Source: RUG11551 sp045586185 (GTDB taxonomy: Bacteria > Planctomycetota > Planctomycetia > Pirellulales > Thermoguttaceae). From it: DNA of 64,000 nt. The notes under the pieces are model-generated. The model was not told where the DNA came from, ran no database searches, and was given only the letters and a program-made list of their open reading frames with translations. Location of the stretch: assembly GCA_045586185.1 (NCBI GenBank), contig JAZMZV010000132.1, forward strand, positions 5,498 through 69,497. Direction: 5' to 3'. Each line of letters opens with the position of its first letter. Position 1 is the stretch's first letter. The translations under genes were made by a program, and so were the position numbers. Positions 46,572-55,900 of this stretch are shown piece by piece.

Positions 46572-46780
46572 GAGTGCGACGGCTTGACGTCGGCGGCGAG
46601 GCGCCGCTCCCAATCCGCGCTACCGCGCGCTTGCCAAAACACGCTCCCGTTGGTCGCTTGCGTTTCGGAGGGTCGACGTCCTCGTCAACCGCAGGCGTCC
46701 CCGCCTGCCAATGGAACAATGCCCTAGAAAAATACTCTTTGCCAACACAAAAACCTTCTAGGATCGCGAGCGCAACTCGC
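46572..46780. repeat. REP-like modules C and A in the spacer between PEP-CTERM genes 2 and 3
   Basis: This 472-nt spacer (46401-46872) holds no gene. Module C lies at 46594-46658 (GGCGAGGCGCCGCTCCC, CAATCCGCGCTACCGCGCG, CTCCCGTTGGTCGCT). It is preceded by a relative of module B (GACGGCTTGACGTCGGCGG). Module A follows at about 46751-46780 (CCTTCTAGGATCGCGAGCGCAACTCGC). Next come the terminator and a heptad array. Confidence 0.75.
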
Positions 46781-46783
46781 TAA

Positions 46784-46807
46784 AAGAAAAAAGCGAGAGT
46801 CTCGCTT
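46784..46807 (-). terminator. Terminator of PEP-CTERM gene 3
   Basis: On the minus strand AAGCGAG pairs with CTCGCTT (46791-46807, 3-nt loop) and is followed by TTTTTTCT. Confidence 0.65.
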
Positions 46808-46850
46808 TCACGTTACTCTCGCTCGTTAGATATTGTACTACGCTTGCGTA

Positions 46851-46881
46851 ATTACGAATTACGCATTACGAATTACGAATT
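46851..46881. repeat. Heptad array attacga at the stop codon of PEP-CTERM gene 3
   Basis: The steps attacga, attacgc, attacga, attacga, att are in perfect 7-nt phase. The TAA stop codon (46873-46875, minus strand) and the last two codons (Asn, Ser) lie within it. Confidence 0.85.
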
Positions 46882-49800
46882 CTTTTTCCGCCAGTACATC
46901 AACCCAATAACCCCAAGAGCCAGCAGCGCCCAGGTCGACGGTTCTGGGACGCCAGAGCCGGGTTCCGGCCCAGGTCCGGGAGCGTAAAGACCGATCAGGT
47001 ACAGACCGTCGGTTCCGCCAACCAGATCAAACCAGTCTTGGTAATTCCCAAGCTTCGGGATATCGCTGTCAAAGCCTTCATCGGAAACCAGCTTGTATTC
47101 AGATCCTTCCGCCGCCCAGAGTTTGGCGTCCTCGTTGCCACCTTCAAAGAACAGCTTGATAATCGAATTCTCATCGATTACAAACGCGCCGTCGTTGACG
47201 GTAAGCGTGTCGAATTGCTGCTGCGTCGGGTCTTCGTTATAAGCGCTGAATTCGAACAAGCCGGTCGCGCCAGTTTCAATTATAACGCTGCCGTTGACGG
47301 TCAAATCTCCAACAGAGTTGCCCGGCGAGAGGGTTGAGCCAGTCTTGACAATCAGATCGCCGTTGTACTTGCCTTTGAAGTCCAGTTCGCCAGCTTCAAC
47401 TGCGAAGTTCTCCGGAGCAAACTGTCCGTCGGTTGACAAAATCTTGAGCGTTCCCTTGCCGGTCTTGATAGCGTTTGAACCGGTAACGGCATTGCTATTG
47501 GTGAATTCCAGCGATTTTTCACCTGAAGGAACGTTGTATTCCAACGCAGCGTTGGCAGCAATATCAATCGGACCGCTCGCCTTGACGGCGTCGCCAGTCA
47601 GGGTAAGCTTTCCTTCAGAAACCGTCGTATCGCCGGAATACGTGTTGTCGCCGGACAGGGTCAAAGTTCCTGTTCCAGTTTTATCCATCGCGCCTTCGCC
47701 GGAGACGACGCCAGCGAGCGTCAGATTCTTTCCGTCGGCAACTTCAATTGTACCGTTGGGAGCGGGAGCGTTCATTTCAACTCCGCCGTTATAGGTTTCC
47801 GTTGTCTTGTCGCCCTCGGTAAACTTAATGCCCTCTTTGTTCGTTCCGTCAATCGTCCACGCGTCTTCAGCCAGAGCTTCCGGCGAGTTGGCGCGATAAT
47901 ACTTATCCGTTGGCGGCTCTGATCCCTGCTTCTTCAAAACGAGTGTATTGCCCGTCGTGTCGAGATACCACTGCTGCGATTGAGCAGAGTTCACAAGCAG
48001 CTGGATATTGCCTGACGTCAAAGAAGACGCGCTGATCAAAGCGTATCCGCTGTCCGAGCAGTTGCTCCACCACGTATCAACGTCGCCGCTGTTGAACGTA
48101 ACGTTAATCGTTCCAGACGTCAGCGTTGCCGCGCCGGTTGTCAGGAAATCATAATTGTCTGCTGTGGACGCGCTGTTGAAGTCAAATTTGACGGTTCCGC
48201 TGGTCAGCGCAAAATCTCCGATGGTAATTCTGGACGCAGCGCTCGTATCGCCGATGGTGAACGTTCCGCCGTTAATCGTAACGTTGGACGTAATCGAATT
48301 GGCGCCGTCAGCAAACTCCCCGCCCGATATTGTTACGTTAGACGCCAGGCTTCCGGAACTTGCCAAAACGAGCGTTCCGCCGGAAACGGTTGTCGCGCCG
48401 GTATACGTATTAGCGCCGGACAGTGTAACTGTACCTGCGCCGGATTTAGTAACAGCGCTGGTTCCTGTTATAGCAGAGGCAATAGACCCGTTCATGTTGT
48501 TGAACGTAATATTCCCCAAATTATGTATAGTTCCAGATTCTCCACGGATAAGAATATTCCCAGGACCGTCTCCCGTTCCTTTAAATGTTACTGCTGTGCC
48601 AGTATACCCGTCTAATCCGTAAACGCTCTTTTTAACATCTAAAGTTGCATCTTTGTCAAAATTAACGGTAAAGGTTTTGTAATCGCCCTTGAGTACAAGC
48701 ACAACGTTGGATTTGATAGTTGACGTACCGCCTTTAACCGTCCAAACGCCAGTTCCGTTATATCCCGCACGAATATCATTAGAACCATCAACCGTTCCGG
48801 AATTCAAAGTTACTTTATTAAGGTATTGGCCAGCCGACAATGTAAGCGTACCGCCGTTAATTGTCATTTGAACATTGGGAGCCGTTGTCCAGCTTCTTTT
48901 AAATTCCAAAGTTCCTCCCGAATTGACTGTAATGGGAGCCGTTCCCCAGAATCCATTTGTATTCGAAGCTTTAAAGGCATCGGTATTATTGGCGTCAATA
49001 ATCATTTTCCCGCCGTCGACAATAACTTCTTTAATCGAATTGGGAGTTCCGGAATAAGCGTAACCGGTACGATTGAATATTTGCGTACCTTCGCCGACCT
49101 TTTTAATTGTTACGTTATACGCTCCGTTGTTGTTGCCGCGAATAGCGCTGCCGTATGTTGCAACATCTGTACTGGTTGTGCCAACGCCGATTTCAAAAAC
49201 GTATTGATTGTTTTCATTGCTGCCGAAAAGATATGAACCTCCATTGGGAGCGTTGAGCTTTCCAATGTGAATGGTTCCGGCTTCGGCGACATTAACTTGA
49301 CCTCCATCAAGCGTTAAATCAAAGACGCCGAACGAATCTGGTTTGATACACATATAACCGCTTTTGACAGTAACGTGTCCATTATATCCGCCGCCTCCGT
49401 TAAAGAGAACGTATCCGTTTGTCGTCAAGTCGCCCGAACCGGAAACGGATTTGAAAGTCGAATAGCTTGATCCGGCAGCTGTTATAGTTCCGCCGTTCGC
49501 TCCGATGGTTAAATCGTAGTTGAACGTCTGTCCGCTTCCCGCAGCTGTTGTGTCGAGCGTTCCGCCGTTGATTGTAACGGGACCGGTTCCCAAACCGCTG
49601 ACCTGGGCGATTTTCAGCGTTCCAGCGGAAATCGTCGTCCCGCCGGAATACGAGTTGGCGCCGGAGAGCGTTACCGTTCCAGCCCCGGTCATGGCTACGC
49701 TTCCTGTGCCGGAAATGACGTTTCCAATTGTCGCGGCGGAATCGTGAGCGAATTCCAGAACCGAGTTGTTAACAACTCCGCCGGTTCCCAGTGTACCGGA

Positions 49801-52674
49801 GCCGGTAAGAACCAGCTTTCCAGAGGAAATCGTCGTTCCGCCGGCGTACGTGTTGTTTGCAGAAAGAGTCAACGTTCCCTCGCCGATCTTTGTAACGGCT
49901 CCTTCGCCGGAAATGGCGTTAGAGAGCGTCAGATTTTTGTTAGCGCTGACGTCGAAAGACCCGTTTCCGTTCATATTGACTTCGCCGGAATACTCTGCGT
50001 CAGCCCCGCCTTCGGTAAACTTGGCGCCGACTCTATCCGTTCCGGTAATCGTCCAGTTCGGCAGATCGACATCAGACGTGTTGGCGTCATACCAGGGGTC
50101 GACGGTGGGATCTTCTCCTTCTATTGCATAAAGCACAAGCTGATTAGATTGAGCCTCAAGCGTCCATGAATTGGTCGGCATGCCGTTCACTGTAACTTTA
50201 ACGCTGCTGGGATCGAATTGGTCGTAATCAACGATAGTTCCGTCAATAACGGAGAATCCGTTATCGTAACCATTAATAACCGTCCACCATTCGTCAGCGC
50301 TGCTGCCACTGAACGTCAGATCAATATACCCGGAATTCAGCGCGGCAGAAGAAACATGAAGCCAGTCAGCGTCGTAGTCGCCGTAGGCGTTATTAAAATC
50401 GAAACAGATTCTGCCGCCGTTGTCCAGCGTAAGAACGCCTATCGAAATTTCACTGGAAGTTGTCGTATCGCCAACGACAAAAGAACCTCCGTCCAGGACG
50501 ACTTCTGTACTGATCATATCCACGCCAGTTTTGAACGTCGCGCCCGTTTCAACAGTAACTTTGTACGTTTCCAGAGAACTCTCGCTTGGTACAATGAGCG
50601 TTCCGCCGGAAACTATTGCTTCGCCAAAAGACGAGTTGTTAGAGCCAGTAAATGTAACAGTTCCAGCCCCGGATTTGACAAAAGTTCCGTCGCCGGAAAA
50701 GCTAACGTCCGAGGATGAAAACTCTCTAGCCAAGCCTGCGCCGAGGTTCAGTTCCAACGTTCCGGGTGAATAGCCGTATCCCAGGTTAAACGCGCCGGTA
50801 AAGGAATTGATGTTGTCTAAATTCGCCGTAAGTTTTCCGCCGTTGGAAATTGTTACATTTTTCAGCTGATAATCGTTGGTGGCATCGTTAGCCCGACCGG
50901 AAACCGTAACTTGGGCTTTGTCAATCGTCATTGTGGTGTCGTCATTGGCAAGACGAATGCCGCCGTCAAACGAGTAGGTTCCATTATCGGTGAAACTCAA
51001 AGACGTACTGACGTTGAGGTCGTTGCCGCCGCTGACAGCCGTGTTGCCGGTAAAGACGGCAGACGTTCCGTCGCCGGAGAAGGCGACAATTCCGCCGTGA
51101 ATCGCGCCGCCGTACGTGCCAGCCGAGTTGTTTTCAAAGGTAAACGCGCCGTTAGACAAATTCGCTCTGGCGCTGATCGCTCCACCGAGTCCTTTTGAGA
51201 CGTTGGCGCTGAACGTTATAACTGTATCGGCGTTCTTTCCAGAAACGTTTACCGTTGAGTTCGCCATGCGAATCGCGCCGCCGTCCCCGGATTTATTGGA
51301 GTTTCGAGCAAAGCTGATGGACTCGCCCGTAATGCTGACAAGGGCGTCTGTTTGCCCATGAATCGCACCGCCGTGGTCGTTGGCAACATTGTCTTCAAAG
51401 ATAATCGTTTTCGCTTCGATATTGGCAACGCCGCTTGCTGTCAGGTTGATCGCGCCGCCGTTATACGCGCTGTTGTTTTTGGTAAAGCTGAGAACGTTGA
51501 CGTCGCTGATGGTCAGTTTGTTTGTCGTCAGCGCGCCGCCGCCGTACCCGTTGGTTGTATATCGGGTTGAAAAGCTGTTATTGTCAAAATAGAACGAGCC
51601 GGTTTTGAACGTTGCTTCTGTATAGGCGCAAATAGCTCCGCCGAAGTTCTTCGTTTTGTTATTTTTGAACGTCGTTACAGAAGAGGCGCTCGTTCCGTTC
51701 ATAACCAGATAGTGTGAGCAAATCGCCCCGCCCTCGTTGCCAGCGCCGTTGTTGTTGTCAAAGGTAACAGAGTTCCCTTTAATTGTCAGCGTTGCAGAGG
51801 AATTGTCAAGTCGAATCGCCCCAGCATGAGCGGTTGAAGAATTGTTTTTGAACAATATCGTATTACCGCTGATAAGAGTGGTATTTTTCGAATAGAAAGC
51901 CCCGCCCTGACCGCCTCCGGTGGAGTTGCTCTCAAACGTAATGGAATCCGCTTCGATTGTCAATTTATTTCCAGCGTAAATTCCTCCGCCGTTTGTTTGA
52001 GCGTAGCTGTTTTTAAATGTCAGCGTGTCAGCTTTTATAGAAAGCGTTCCGTTATTGACATGGATCGCCCCGCCTGTAGAGGCGTTTGACCGGTTGCCGT
52101 CAAAAACGAGTCCGTTTGTTGCAACTATGTTCAGATTCCCAGCTCCGTCAAGTCCAAAAACGCCGCCATGATGAGTAGAGGCTTTAAATCCTGTAAAGGA
52201 TACGTTATCTGTGTTAATATTTAACGTCAAATTCGGAGACGTGTGCATAAACAGACCAATTGCGTTGCCAACGGCGCTTGAATAGCCCTGATAATCCAGA
52301 TCTTTTAAATTGATGTTGTACGTCTTCACGCCATCGTTAAAGTTGTATAATCGAGTGTTTCCTGCTTTAATGGTCTGTTTAACGCCAGCTTGCGAAGAAC
52401 GAATCGTGAAATTTTGAATCGTTTGAGCAATGCCTGTATTATGCGTCGCCGTTCCGGAAATGATAATGACGTCGTTTTCTGCCAATCCCTCCGCGTTTTG
52501 AACAGCGGCAACGTCAGTTCCCGACCCTGTCAGCGTCCCGCCGGCGTTATAGCGTTCAACAATGTCTGCCATTGCGCTGGCAGTCAAAACAAAAAGCCCT
52601 AATACAAGCGCCGACAAAATTCCATTTGTCAAAACGCGACTGGTCTTGAATAAACGGTATTGATTATTAGCCAT
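46873..52674 (-). CDS. PEP-CTERM protein 3 with Chlamydia Pmp-like GGAI/FxxN repeats and beta-strand repeats
   Basis: The protein has 1933 residues. The N-terminus MANNQYRLFKTSRVL precedes a signal peptide (about 17-37, GILSALVLGLFVLTASAMA). Residues about 140-560 carry a dozen or so GGAI-type motifs (GGAIHVN, GGGIYAG, GGAFYSK, GGAICSH, GGAINLT, GGAIRMA) alternating with FxxN motifs (FDGN, FESN, FKNN, FDNN, FENN, FTGN). This is the signature of chlamydial polymorphic outer membrane proteins. Later parts have autotransporter-associated strands (GAGTVTLSGANSYSGGTTI and similar) and two copies of a YRANSPEALAEDAWTIDGTNK-like linker. It ends with a Gly/Pro-rich segment and VPEPSTWALLALGVIGLMYWRKK. 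There is no autotransporter barrel. It is paralogous to the next gene at both ends. Confidence 0.87.
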   Translation of the reverse strand: MANNQYRLFKTSRVLTNGILSALVLGLFVLTASAMADIVERYNAGGTLTGSGTDVAAVQNAEGLAENDVIIISGTATHNTGIAQTIQNFTIRSSQAGVKQTIKAGNTRLYNFNDGVKTYNINLKDLDYQGYSSAVGNAIGLFMHTSPNLTLNINTDNVSFTGFKASTHHGGVFGLDGAGNLNIVATNGLVFDGNRSNASTGGAIHVNNGTLSIKADTLTFKNSYAQTNGGGIYAGNKLTIEADSITFESNSTGGGQGGAFYSKNTTLISGNTILFKNNSSTAHAGAIRLDNSSATLTIKGNSVTFDNNNGAGNEGGAICSHYLVMNGTSASSVTTFKNNKTKNFGGAICAYTEATFKTGSFYFDNNSFSTRYTTNGYGGGALTTNKLTISDVNVLSFTKNNSAYNGGAINLTASGVANIEAKTIIFEDNVANDHGGAIHGQTDALVSITGESISFARNSNKSGDGGAIRMANSTVNVSGKNADTVITFSANVSKGLGGAISARANLSNGAFTFENNSAGTYGGAIHGGIVAFSGDGTSAVFTGNTAVSGGNDLNVSTSLSFTDNGTYSFDGGIRLANDDTTMTIDKAQVTVSGRANDATNDYQLKNVTISNGGKLTANLDNINSFTGAFNLGYGYSPGTLELNLGAGLAREFSSSDVSFSGDGTFVKSGAGTVTFTGSNNSSFGEAIVSGGTLIVPSESSLETYKVTVETGATFKTGVDMISTEVVLDGGSFVVGDTTTSSEISIGVLTLDNGGRICFDFNNAYGDYDADWLHVSSAALNSGYIDLTFSGSSADEWWTVINGYDNGFSVIDGTIVDYDQFDPSSVKVTVNGMPTNSWTLEAQSNQLVLYAIEGEDPTVDPWYDANTSDVDLPNWTITGTDRVGAKFTEGGADAEYSGEVNMNGNGSFDVSANKNLTLSNAISGEGAVTKIGEGTLTLSANNTYAGGTTISSGKLVLTGSGTLGTGGVVNNSVLEFAHDSAATIGNVISGTGSVAMTGAGTVTLSGANSYSGGTTISAGTLKIAQVSGLGTGPVTINGGTLDTTAAGSGQTFNYDLTIGANGGTITAAGSSYSTFKSVSGSGDLTTNGYVLFNGGGGYNGHVTVKSGYMCIKPDSFGVFDLTLDGGQVNVAEAGTIHIGKLNAPNGGSYLFGSNENNQYVFEIGVGTTSTDVATYGSAIRGNNNGAYNVTIKKVGEGTQIFNRTGYAYSGTPNSIKEVIVDGGKMIIDANNTDAFKASNTNGFWGTAPITVNSGGTLEFKRSWTTAPNVQMTINGGTLTLSAGQYLNKVTLNSGTVDGSNDIRAGYNGTGVWTVKGGTSTIKSNVVLVLKGDYKTFTVNFDKDATLDVKKSVYGLDGYTGTAVTFKGTGDGPGNILIRGESGTIHNLGNITFNNMNGSIASAITGTSAVTKSGAGTVTLSGANTYTGATTVSGGTLVLASSGSLASNVTISGGEFADGANSITSNVTINGGTFTIGDTSAASRITIGDFALTSGTVKFDFNSASTADNYDFLTTGAATLTSGTINVTFNSGDVDTWWSNCSDSGYALISASSLTSGNIQLLVNSAQSQQWYLDTTGNTLVLKKQGSEPPTDKYYRANSPEALAEDAWTIDGTNKEGIKFTEGDKTTETYNGGVEMNAPAPNGTIEVADGKNLTLAGVVSGEGAMDKTGTGTLTLSGDNTYSGDTTVSEGKLTLTGDAVKASGPIDIAANAALEYNVPSGEKSLEFTNSNAVTGSNAIKTGKGTLKILSTDGQFAPENFAVEAGELDFKGKYNGDLIVKTGSTLSPGNSVGDLTVNGSVIIETGATGLFEFSAYNEDPTQQQFDTLTVNDGAFVIDENSIIKLFFEGGNEDAKLWAAEGSEYKLVSDEGFDSDIPKLGNYQDWFDLVGGTDGLYLIGLYAPGPGPEPGSGVPEPSTWALLALGVIGLMYWRKKNS

Positions 52675-52840
52675 GATTTACTCTCTCGTTGGGTAAAACT
52701 GGATAACGAATATATAAACGACATCTGAGTCGGGACAACCGACTGCAAATATATAATTACACTTTTAGTTAATATATATTATACACCAGATTTTTTCATT
52801 TTAGAAGCGCCGAACAGAAAATTTTTTAAAAAATCGAATC
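52675..52840 (-). promoter_or_regulatory. Promoter and leader of PEP-CTERM gene 3, shared with gene 4
   Basis: On the minus strand TATAAT lies at 52778-52783 within GTGTATAAT, preceded by an AATGAAAAAAT tract. The leader contains AGTCGG/CCGACT (a small hairpin) and a segment reading CGTTATCCAGTTTTACCC. The same elements in the same order lie at 58515-58680. The -35 box is weak in both copies. Confidence 0.7.
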
Positions 52841-52863
52841 GCCTTGATAAAATAGATAAAATA

Positions 52864-52895
52864 TTGGGGTTCGACGGCTAACCGCCAAACCCCAT
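52864..52895 (-). terminator. Hairpin after PEP-CTERM gene 4
   Basis: TGGGGTT...CGG pairs with CCG...AACCCCA over CTAA (52865-52894). On the minus strand it is followed by AATATTTTATC. It is a plausible terminator for the gene ending at 52929. Confidence 0.5.
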
Positions 52896-52928
52896 TTTAA
52901 TAACTTTCTCTTTCGAGATTGAGATTGA

Positions 52929-55900
52929 TTACTTTCTTTTCCGCCAGTACATCAACCCGGCAACGCCGAGAATCAGCAGCGCCCACGTCGACGGTTCCGG
53001 GACTCCAGAGCCGGATTCAGGAGCGCCCAAGCCGATCAGGAAAAGACCTTCCGGTCTGCCTTCCAGACGGAACCAATTCTCGTAGTACCCAAGAAAACCT
53101 TCCAGGGGAGTAACTTCGTCAGCAAATCCTGCGTCTGAAACCAGCTGGTATACATTGCCTTCTGTCGCCCAATCAGAGGCGTCGCCGCCGAGAAACGACA
53201 GTTTGATAAGCGAGCCTGTATCAAGAATCAGGTTTTTAGACACGTCTGTGTCTTGAATAGAAAGCGTGTCGAATTCCCGCATAGCCGGATCGTCCTCATA
53301 AGAACTGAACTCGAACAGGAGCGTTCCTCCGGTGTCGACTTTGACGTTGCCATAGACGGTCAGGTCGCCGACGGAGTTGCCCGGCGAAAGCGTCGCACCA
53401 GACTCAACTTCCAAGTCGCCGTTGTACTGTCCTTTGAAGTCCAGTTCGCCAGCTTTGACTGCGAAGTTATCCGATTCAAACAGACCGTCGGTGGCGAGAA
53501 TCTTGAGCGTTCCCTTGCCCGTCTTGATTACATTTCCAGCGCCGGAGACCTTTGATTCTTCAGAAAACGTCAGCTGTTTGGAATCGCCAGCGGCAACGTT
53601 ATATTCCAAAGTCGCGTCTTGAGCAACTTCGATTGAATTGTTCGCCTTGACGGCGGCGCCGGTCAGAGCGAGCGTTCCTTCGGAAACGGTCGTCTTGCCG
53701 GTATTGGTATTGTTGCCGGAAAGAGTCAGCGTACCGTCGCCGAGCTTTTCTACTTCCCCGTCGCCGGAAACGACGCCGGCAAGAGTCAGATTTTTCCCAT
53801 CTGCAACTTCGAACGAGCCGTTGTCTTCCATTGCAACGCCGCCAGAATACGTAACAGCGTTCTGCTCGCCTTCGGTAAACGTAACGCCAACCTTATCGTC
53901 TCCGTCAATCGTCCAGTTCTCTTCAGCGCGGTCTTCTTCAGACTCGGCGCGATAATACAGATCCCCGACCGGTTCCGTCTGATTCTTCAGAACGAGGTTG
54001 TCGCCGTCTGTATCCAAAGTCCATTTGGTTGTCCGTTCCGAATTGACCAGCAGACGAATATTGCTCAGGTTGTCAGCCGTCAAACCGTAGGATTCAATCA
54101 GGACGTAGCCGCTGTCGGTGTTCTGATTCCACCAGTCGTCTTCGTCGTTGTTCGTAAACGCGATGTTGATCGTACCAGACGTCAGCGTAGCGTCGTTGGT
54201 ATACAGATAATCGTAATTCTCAGACGATGTGCATGCAAAGAAATCGTACCAGACGGATCCGCCGGTCAGGGCGAAATCTCCGACGGTAATATCTGTAACA
54301 GCGTTAGTCGTTCCCAAAACGAGAGCGCCGCCTTCCAGGACGACGTCTGAATTCTCGACACTCGCGCCGGTCTGGAAAGTTGCGCCGGAATTGACCGTAA
54401 TCTGCGACGTCGCCAGGCTGGCAGACGCCGGCAGAACGAGCGTTCCGCCAGAGACGGTCGTTTCGCCAGAATACGTATTTTCGCCGGCAAGCGTCAGCGT
54501 CCCTACCCCGCTCTTTGCAACAGAGCCGGTTCCGGACAGCGCGCCGTTCCATGTAATCGACTGGTCCGCTTCCGGAGCAAACGTTACAGTTGAACCGTCT
54601 GCAACGGTCGCGTTAAGAGCGCTTGACCAGCTTGCGCCTTTGGTTGCCAGAGTTCCGCCGGACAGATTGACCGTGTACGCGCCCGCCGCTGTAATGCCGC
54701 CAGCGCCCAGATTGACCGTACCGCCGGAAACCGCCAGCTCTTTGCCAGCGGGAATCGCAATGGAATTCGCGTTGAGCGAACCGCCGGAAACCGTAGTCGG
54801 AACAGCAACCTCTCCGGTAATATTGGCGACGCCGCCGGAAACTTCAAACGAAGCGCTGGCAGGCGTTTGCGAACCGTATTTAATTGACGGCGAATTGAGC
54901 GTTCCGCCGGAAAGCTTGTAAACGCCAGTACCGCGGTTGGCAAAATAATTTCCGTAAACGATTCCGTTATTGGCGTTAAACGTTCCGCCGGTTTGATTGA
55001 CAGTTGTATTGGACGTCGTTTCGTATCCGGGAGCAAGAACGACAGTCGCGTCTGCGTTGATTTCACCGGTTCCCGATAAGTTAATTATAGCTGTGCCTCG
55101 GGTGCCGGCAATCAATGTACTTTGTAAATTGAGTTTTCCGCCGGAGATGTTGAGAGTCCCTTTTCCGGTTTTGGCGTCGGCAAGGAATACCTGACCTTCT
55201 GTCGTTTTTAATGTAATCGTTCCGCCTGTTTGATTAATGACGCCTGCTCCCGACTCGCCGATCAGGAAGCCTTTTCCGGTAGCGGTAAACGATGCGTTGT
55301 CTGAAACGTTGAGCGTACTGGTTCCCGCGTTGTAGCCAACGTAGGATCGCGCTGTGCCGCCGAGCGTAACAGTCGCGTAATCTTTCAAAGTCATCGTACC
55401 CGTACCCTTGGAACCGGAGTTCGTACCGACGTTAAGTTCATTATCAATCGTCAGTTTCGCATGACCCGAAAGCGTCATGGATCCCAAATTCGTTCCGCGC
55501 TGACCGACAAACAAACTTTTAACGGTAACCTCGCCGTAATCCTGAATGTTGATATAGGATTCGGCTTTGCCCATGTTGGCAATGCGAACCGTTCCGGAAA
55601 AGTTCAGTTTGGCGTCGCCGGAGACGGTGATTTTACCAGATCCGTTATTGCCGATTTCCGATTCGTCGTAACCGGAAACGGACGAAGGTTTGCTGACATT
55701 AACAACGCCGCCGGAAATATTGATTACGCCCTTTGAACCGTTGTTGCGTCCCGGTCGAAGCCAATAGGTATTAACCGTTCCGCCTTCAATATTAAGCACA
55801 GCGTTTGAACCGCTGTCCAAACCAACGTAAATTGCGCCGTTGGTTGTAACAGTAGCGCCCGACGCGATTGTCATCTCGGCTGTTGTGTTAGGACCAACCG